Positions 3,142 to 5,764 of a stretch of DNA of 5,764 nucleotides are shown here, in pieces; position 1 is the stretch's first letter, and every line of letters begins with the position of its first letter. A model generated the notes under the pieces. The model had not been told where the DNA came from and did not search any database. It saw only the letters and a list, made by a program, of their open reading frames with translations. Source of the stretch: Thermoplasmata archaeon (GTDB lineage Archaea > Thermoplasmatota > Thermoplasmata > Thermoplasmatales > Thermoplasmataceae); the NCBI GenBank assembly GCA_021795055.1, contig JAJYPW010000063.1, forward strand, positions 1 through 5,764, written 5' to 3'. The translations under genes and the position numbers were made by a program.

Positions 3142-5764
3142 GTGTTTAAAAGTTATAATCAGATTATAGCAATAGTAATATGCACAACCATGCTTTTTGC
3201 CGGCGCCAGCGTAATATCCTCCCACTCCAGTGGAAAGGTATCGCAAAATAACCCTACCTTTGTGAACTTTCCCTATGGCCAGTTGGCGGATTTTTTCATT
3301 ATAAACAATCTTACCACGCCCACTCCACCAAACTTTGACGAGCACATCGTGGTCAACAGTTCGCAGTACGCTGCATTTGAAAATGCCAATCTTTCAAACG
3401 TTTTCTTCACAATTCTTGGTGGAAATGTGGTCCCTTCATGGCTTCAGTCCGGAAACAGCTATAAAGATTCCAACACATCGTACTGGTTGAGGATAAACAG
3501 TTCCATCCCGGCCCATGGTGAGCTGGAAATATTCATGGATGCGGCAATGGTGGGGAACAACATCCTGAACAATTATTCCATAGGTGAAGCCCCGCAATTG
3601 ACAAACGATTATGGACTTTATGACGACGGATCTCACATCTTCAATCTCTATGACAATTTTGCGGGAGCAAAGCTGAACACGTCAAAATGGATTCCCCTGA
3701 ATTCCAACTACGTCGTGGATAACGGCATCACCTTTACAGCCGGCAATTCCTACATAACTTCCAGGGTTCAGTATGCACATCCGGGATATGCAGAGGCATA
3801 CGGCGTGATGCACTCACCATCCACCACCGGGAGCACTTCCTATGATCTGGGCGGAGTGGGTTTCGGTAATGACGGAATCGATTCGACAGCACCGGTTGTA
3901 ACCTCCGGCTGGGCAGAAAACCAGACAAATGGCCCTGGCCTCACCTTTTACAATGGAATCGGACCCTTCCAGTACAACTATTCCCATTCGATTGACATGA
4001 ACAACAACCACACCTTCGGCGTGGGCTTCATAAACGATTCATACACAACTGGAACGGTGGACAACGTATTTCAGAATTCGTCAAGTTTGCCTTACAATAT
4101 AGCCGCCAGTCAGATGCTCAACGTCACGCTCGGTTTTCAGTCAAATGATTTTCCGACCTTCAACAATTTCAGATACGTATTCGAGTTCAATTCCACTGCA
4201 AGCGGAATAAATCTGCCTTTTACTTTCCAGTCTTATAAGGTGGAATTCCATGAGAGTGGCCTGCCCACGGGGACCCTTTGGGAAACGAACATCCTAAACC
4301 TGGAAGGCTTCGCGAATAATGGGGGACTTAGCCCGACAGCGTACACAAACATATCCCTTCCCAACGGTCACTACAACTTCACCACATCCTCCGGTGATCC
4401 TGACTACAAGCCCGCCAACACCACTGGGAACTTCACCGTGAACGGGGCATCCATAACGATCAACGTGTCATTCGTGCCTGCCAAATATGTAATAAACTTC
4501 AGGGAATCGGGCATACCCGTGGGACTGGAATGGTCTGTCGAAATCTATGGCGAATCCGTCAGTAACGAGACGTTTTACAGCACGACAGCCTACAATAACA
4601 TCTCGCTCATGAATGGCACTTACGAGGCGATATTCAACACGACGCCAAGCGGATATATCCCGTTGCCCGACATAATGTACTTTCATGTAAGCGGTCAGAC
4701 ATCATACGTTCCTGTTATATTTTACGAATCTCCCTCGAATGCATCTTTCGTAAGACCTCTCACATCCCTGAACCCGTCTCTGAGGGAACAGTTCGGAGGA
4801 TACAATGATCAGGCGGCAGGGGGCAGTTTAATCACATCCACTGCCATAGACAACAGGACCAACGTTCTCTTCAGTGTCGCGAGCACCCAGGGCCTAATCC
4901 TTGCATACAACATAACCACTGGGGGCTATCTCTCAAATATAACCCTCGGGCCCTCATCGACACCGATGTTCGACTATTACGATCCTGCAAACGGATATCT
5001 CTATGTCAGCAACGCCGGCACCGGAAACCTTACAATAATTAACGCCAAATCAATGTCGATAATCAAAAATGTGACCCTTGCTGATCTCAGGAACTCAGCA
5101 TTCAATATTGCCCAGTCTCCACAGTCTGACCTGATATATGCGTTTGGATACAATGACACAAACAGCAGCAACGGCACGGTCTTCACGCTTCAACCCTCAG
5201 GAACTATAGTCGGTGAACATGATTTTACGAGCCTGGGTCCCCAGTTTTTCGTTCAGGGATATCCTGTTGTTCTATCGCCGACCATCTTTGATCAGAACAT
5301 GCTGGTAGCGAACGGCACCGGCATCGATGTGCTGAATCTCTCAACAGGATCTGAAAATTACTATCCTGCGCCTACCAATTATTATCCATCTCTGCTGTAT
5401 CCATACGGTTCATCAGGTGATTACATGGTCAGCAATGAGGTCAATAACACCACTCTTCTTTTCAGTGGAAGGAATTTTGCCTACATGCCTGGACCTGACG
5501 TGAAAGGCCAGATATTCTCTGGTTTCACGGATCCCCTGAATGGCTACATATACCTCAGCACTGATAGCAATTTCAATCCTTATACTGGCAATATCACAGT
5601 GCTTTCACCGGTCAATGGGTCCGTTCTGGCATCGGTTTATGCATTCACCGGGAGCACAAGTCTGGCTTTCAGCTCCTGGAATCAGAGCCTGTTCGCCTTG
5701 GATTATCCGGGCAGTGGAAACGATGTCCACACTTACTCTGTGACCAAAGCCTATACGGTCTCAT
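3142..5764 (+). CDS. Large exported multidomain surface protein (DUF2341/ConA-like, ESGLP repeats, YVTN propeller), 3'-partial
   Basis: One uninterrupted frame of 874 codons runs to the right edge without a stop, so the C-terminus is missing. GTG 3142 gives a classic signal peptide: K3, a hydrophobic core IIAIVICTTMLFAGA (8-22) and likely cleavage near 22-27. Residues about 30-145 resemble DUF2341 (VPSWLQ near W100; SYWLRINSSIPAHGELEIFM at 113-132), followed by GEAPQL..DYGLYDDG and LYDNFAGAKLNTSKW (D171 to W183), which opens a ConA/LamG-like beta-sandwich to about 360. Two 82-residue ESGLP repeats occupy 366-447 and 448-529. From about 540 onward is a beta-propeller with YVTN-type blades (YDPANGYLYVSNAGTGNLTI, D614-N624 core). 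The exported part contains about 39 N-x-S/T sequons and no cysteine; the only Cys (C14) is in the signal peptide. It is probably a glycosylated cell-surface or secreted protein for adhesion, glycan binding or envelope structure. No protease or glycosidase catalytic motif is evident, and any C-terminal membrane anchor lies outside the window. Confidence 0.9.
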   Translation, partial: MFKSYNQIIAIVICTTMLFAGASVISSHSSGKVSQNNPTFVNFPYGQLADFFIINNLTTPTPPNFDEHIVVNSSQYAAFENANLSNVFFTILGGNVVPSWLQSGNSYKDSNTSYWLRINSSIPAHGELEIFMDAAMVGNNILNNYSIGEAPQLTNDYGLYDDGSHIFNLYDNFAGAKLNTSKWIPLNSNYVVDNGITFTAGNSYITSRVQYAHPGYAEAYGVMHSPSTTGSTSYDLGGVGFGNDGIDSTAPVVTSGWAENQTNGPGLTFYNGIGPFQYNYSHSIDMNNNHTFGVGFINDSYTTGTVDNVFQNSSSLPYNIAASQMLNVTLGFQSNDFPTFNNFRYVFEFNSTASGINLPFTFQSYKVEFHESGLPTGTLWETNILNLEGFANNGGLSPTAYTNISLPNGHYNFTTSSGDPDYKPANTTGNFTVNGASITINVSFVPAKYVINFRESGIPVGLEWSVEIYGESVSNETFYSTTAYNNISLMNGTYEAIFNTTPSGYIPLPDIMYFHVSGQTSYVPVIFYESPSNASFVRPLTSLNPSLREQFGGYNDQAAGGSLITSTAIDNRTNVLFSVASTQGLILAYNITTGGYLSNITLGPSSTPMFDYYDPANGYLYVSNAGTGNLTIINAKSMSIIKNVTLADLRNSAFNIAQSPQSDLIYAFGYNDTNSSNGTVFTLQPSGTIVGEHDFTSLGPQFFVQGYPVVLSPTIFDQNMLVANGTGIDVLNLSTGSENYYPAPTNYYPSLLYPYGSSGDYMVSNEVNNTTLLFSGRNFAYMPGPDVKGQIFSGFTDPLNGYIYLSTDSNFNPYTGNITVLSPVNGSVLASVYAFTGSTSLAFSSWNQSLFALDYPGSGNDVHTYSVTKAYTVS
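4237..4482 (+). repeat. ESGLP surface repeat, copy 1
   Basis: Residues 366-447 of the surface protein form a beta-sandwich-like repeat. It starts KVEFHESGLPTGTLW, has TAYTNISLPNGHYNF in the middle, and ends with FTVNGASITINVSFVPA. The ESGLP..T.W opening is widespread in exported proteins of Thermoplasmata and related archaea, where it often occurs in tandem. It is probably an extracellular spacer or sugar-contacting module. Confidence 0.8.
4483..4728 (+). repeat. ESGLP surface repeat, copy 2
   Basis: Residues 448-529 directly follow copy 1 and have the same length of 82 residues. The conserved frame is VINFRESGIPVGLEW, TAYNNISLMNGTYEAIF and FHVSGQTSYVPVIFYE. The two copies share the F.ESG.P.G..W and TAY.NISL.NG.Y cores but little else, so the duplication is old; the DNA is not detectably repeated over long stretches. 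Confidence 0.8.

Noticed and set aside
3106..3345. Minus-strand frame of 79 codons over the surface-protein start
   Set aside because: It overlaps the TATA box and signal peptide of a well-supported plus-strand gene and has low-complexity sequence at its end.
4468..4686. Protease or glycosidase activity in the surface protein
   Set aside because: ESGLP repeats occur in thermopsin-type proteases, but no thermopsin catalytic region or other hydrolase motif is visible in the 874 residues read.
5540..5743. Plus-strand 67-codon frame inside the surface protein
   Set aside because: It is out of frame with the continuous 874-codon reading frame and has no Shine-Dalgarno or promoter of its own.
1..5764. 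CRISPR arrays, tRNA or rRNA genes, insertion sequences, toxin-antitoxin pairs
   Set aside because: I found no regularly spaced direct repeats, cloverleaf-like sequence, transposase motifs or terminal inverted repeats. The non-coding gaps are all at most about 200 bases.

Overview
The window looks like chromosomal DNA from an archaeon of the class Thermoplasmata (Thermoplasma, Ferroplasma or Cuniculiplasma type). The evidence is indirect. Upstream regions carry A/T-rich TATA boxes instead of bacterial -35/-10 elements. One gene appears to be leaderless with a GTG start. Arginine AGG and isoleucine ATA codons are heavily used. A secreted protein carries the 'ESGLP' repeats and the 'GEAPQL..YG.YD' motif that I associate with Thermoplasmata and related acidophilic archaea. 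No rRNA, tRNA or housekeeping marker is present to fix the genus.

All five genes are on the + strand. Region 1 (1-1923) is a signalling pair: a Hanks-type Ser/Thr protein kinase whose N-terminus lies left of the window, followed 14 bases later by a complete PP2C (PPM) family phosphatase. The phosphatase has its own Shine-Dalgarno at a GTG start. The two are almost certainly co-transcribed and should form a reversible phosphorylation switch. The kinase also carries about 115 residues of unassigned C-terminal sequence. A T-rich tract after the phosphatase probably ends the unit.

Region 2 (about 1980-2939) holds two small unrecognised genes, each with its own TATA-like element: a strongly acidic helical protein of about 108 residues, and a 148-residue protein with two N-terminal membrane helices and a cytosolic or external domain.

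Region 3 (2940-3141) is non-coding, with a perfect 8-bp inverted repeat and a clear TATA box. It leads into Region 4 (3142-5764), a very large exported surface protein that runs off the right edge. I read it directly as one uninterrupted frame of 874 codons. Its order is signal peptide, DUF2341-like domain, ConA/LamG-like beta-sandwich, two 82-residue ESGLP repeats and a YVTN-type beta-propeller. The exported part has about 39 N-glycosylation sequons and no cysteine.

The points of most interest are the archaeal kinase/phosphatase operon with its unassigned kinase tail, and the architecture of the surface protein. I see no CRISPR array, insertion sequence, toxin-antitoxin pair or recognised defence system.
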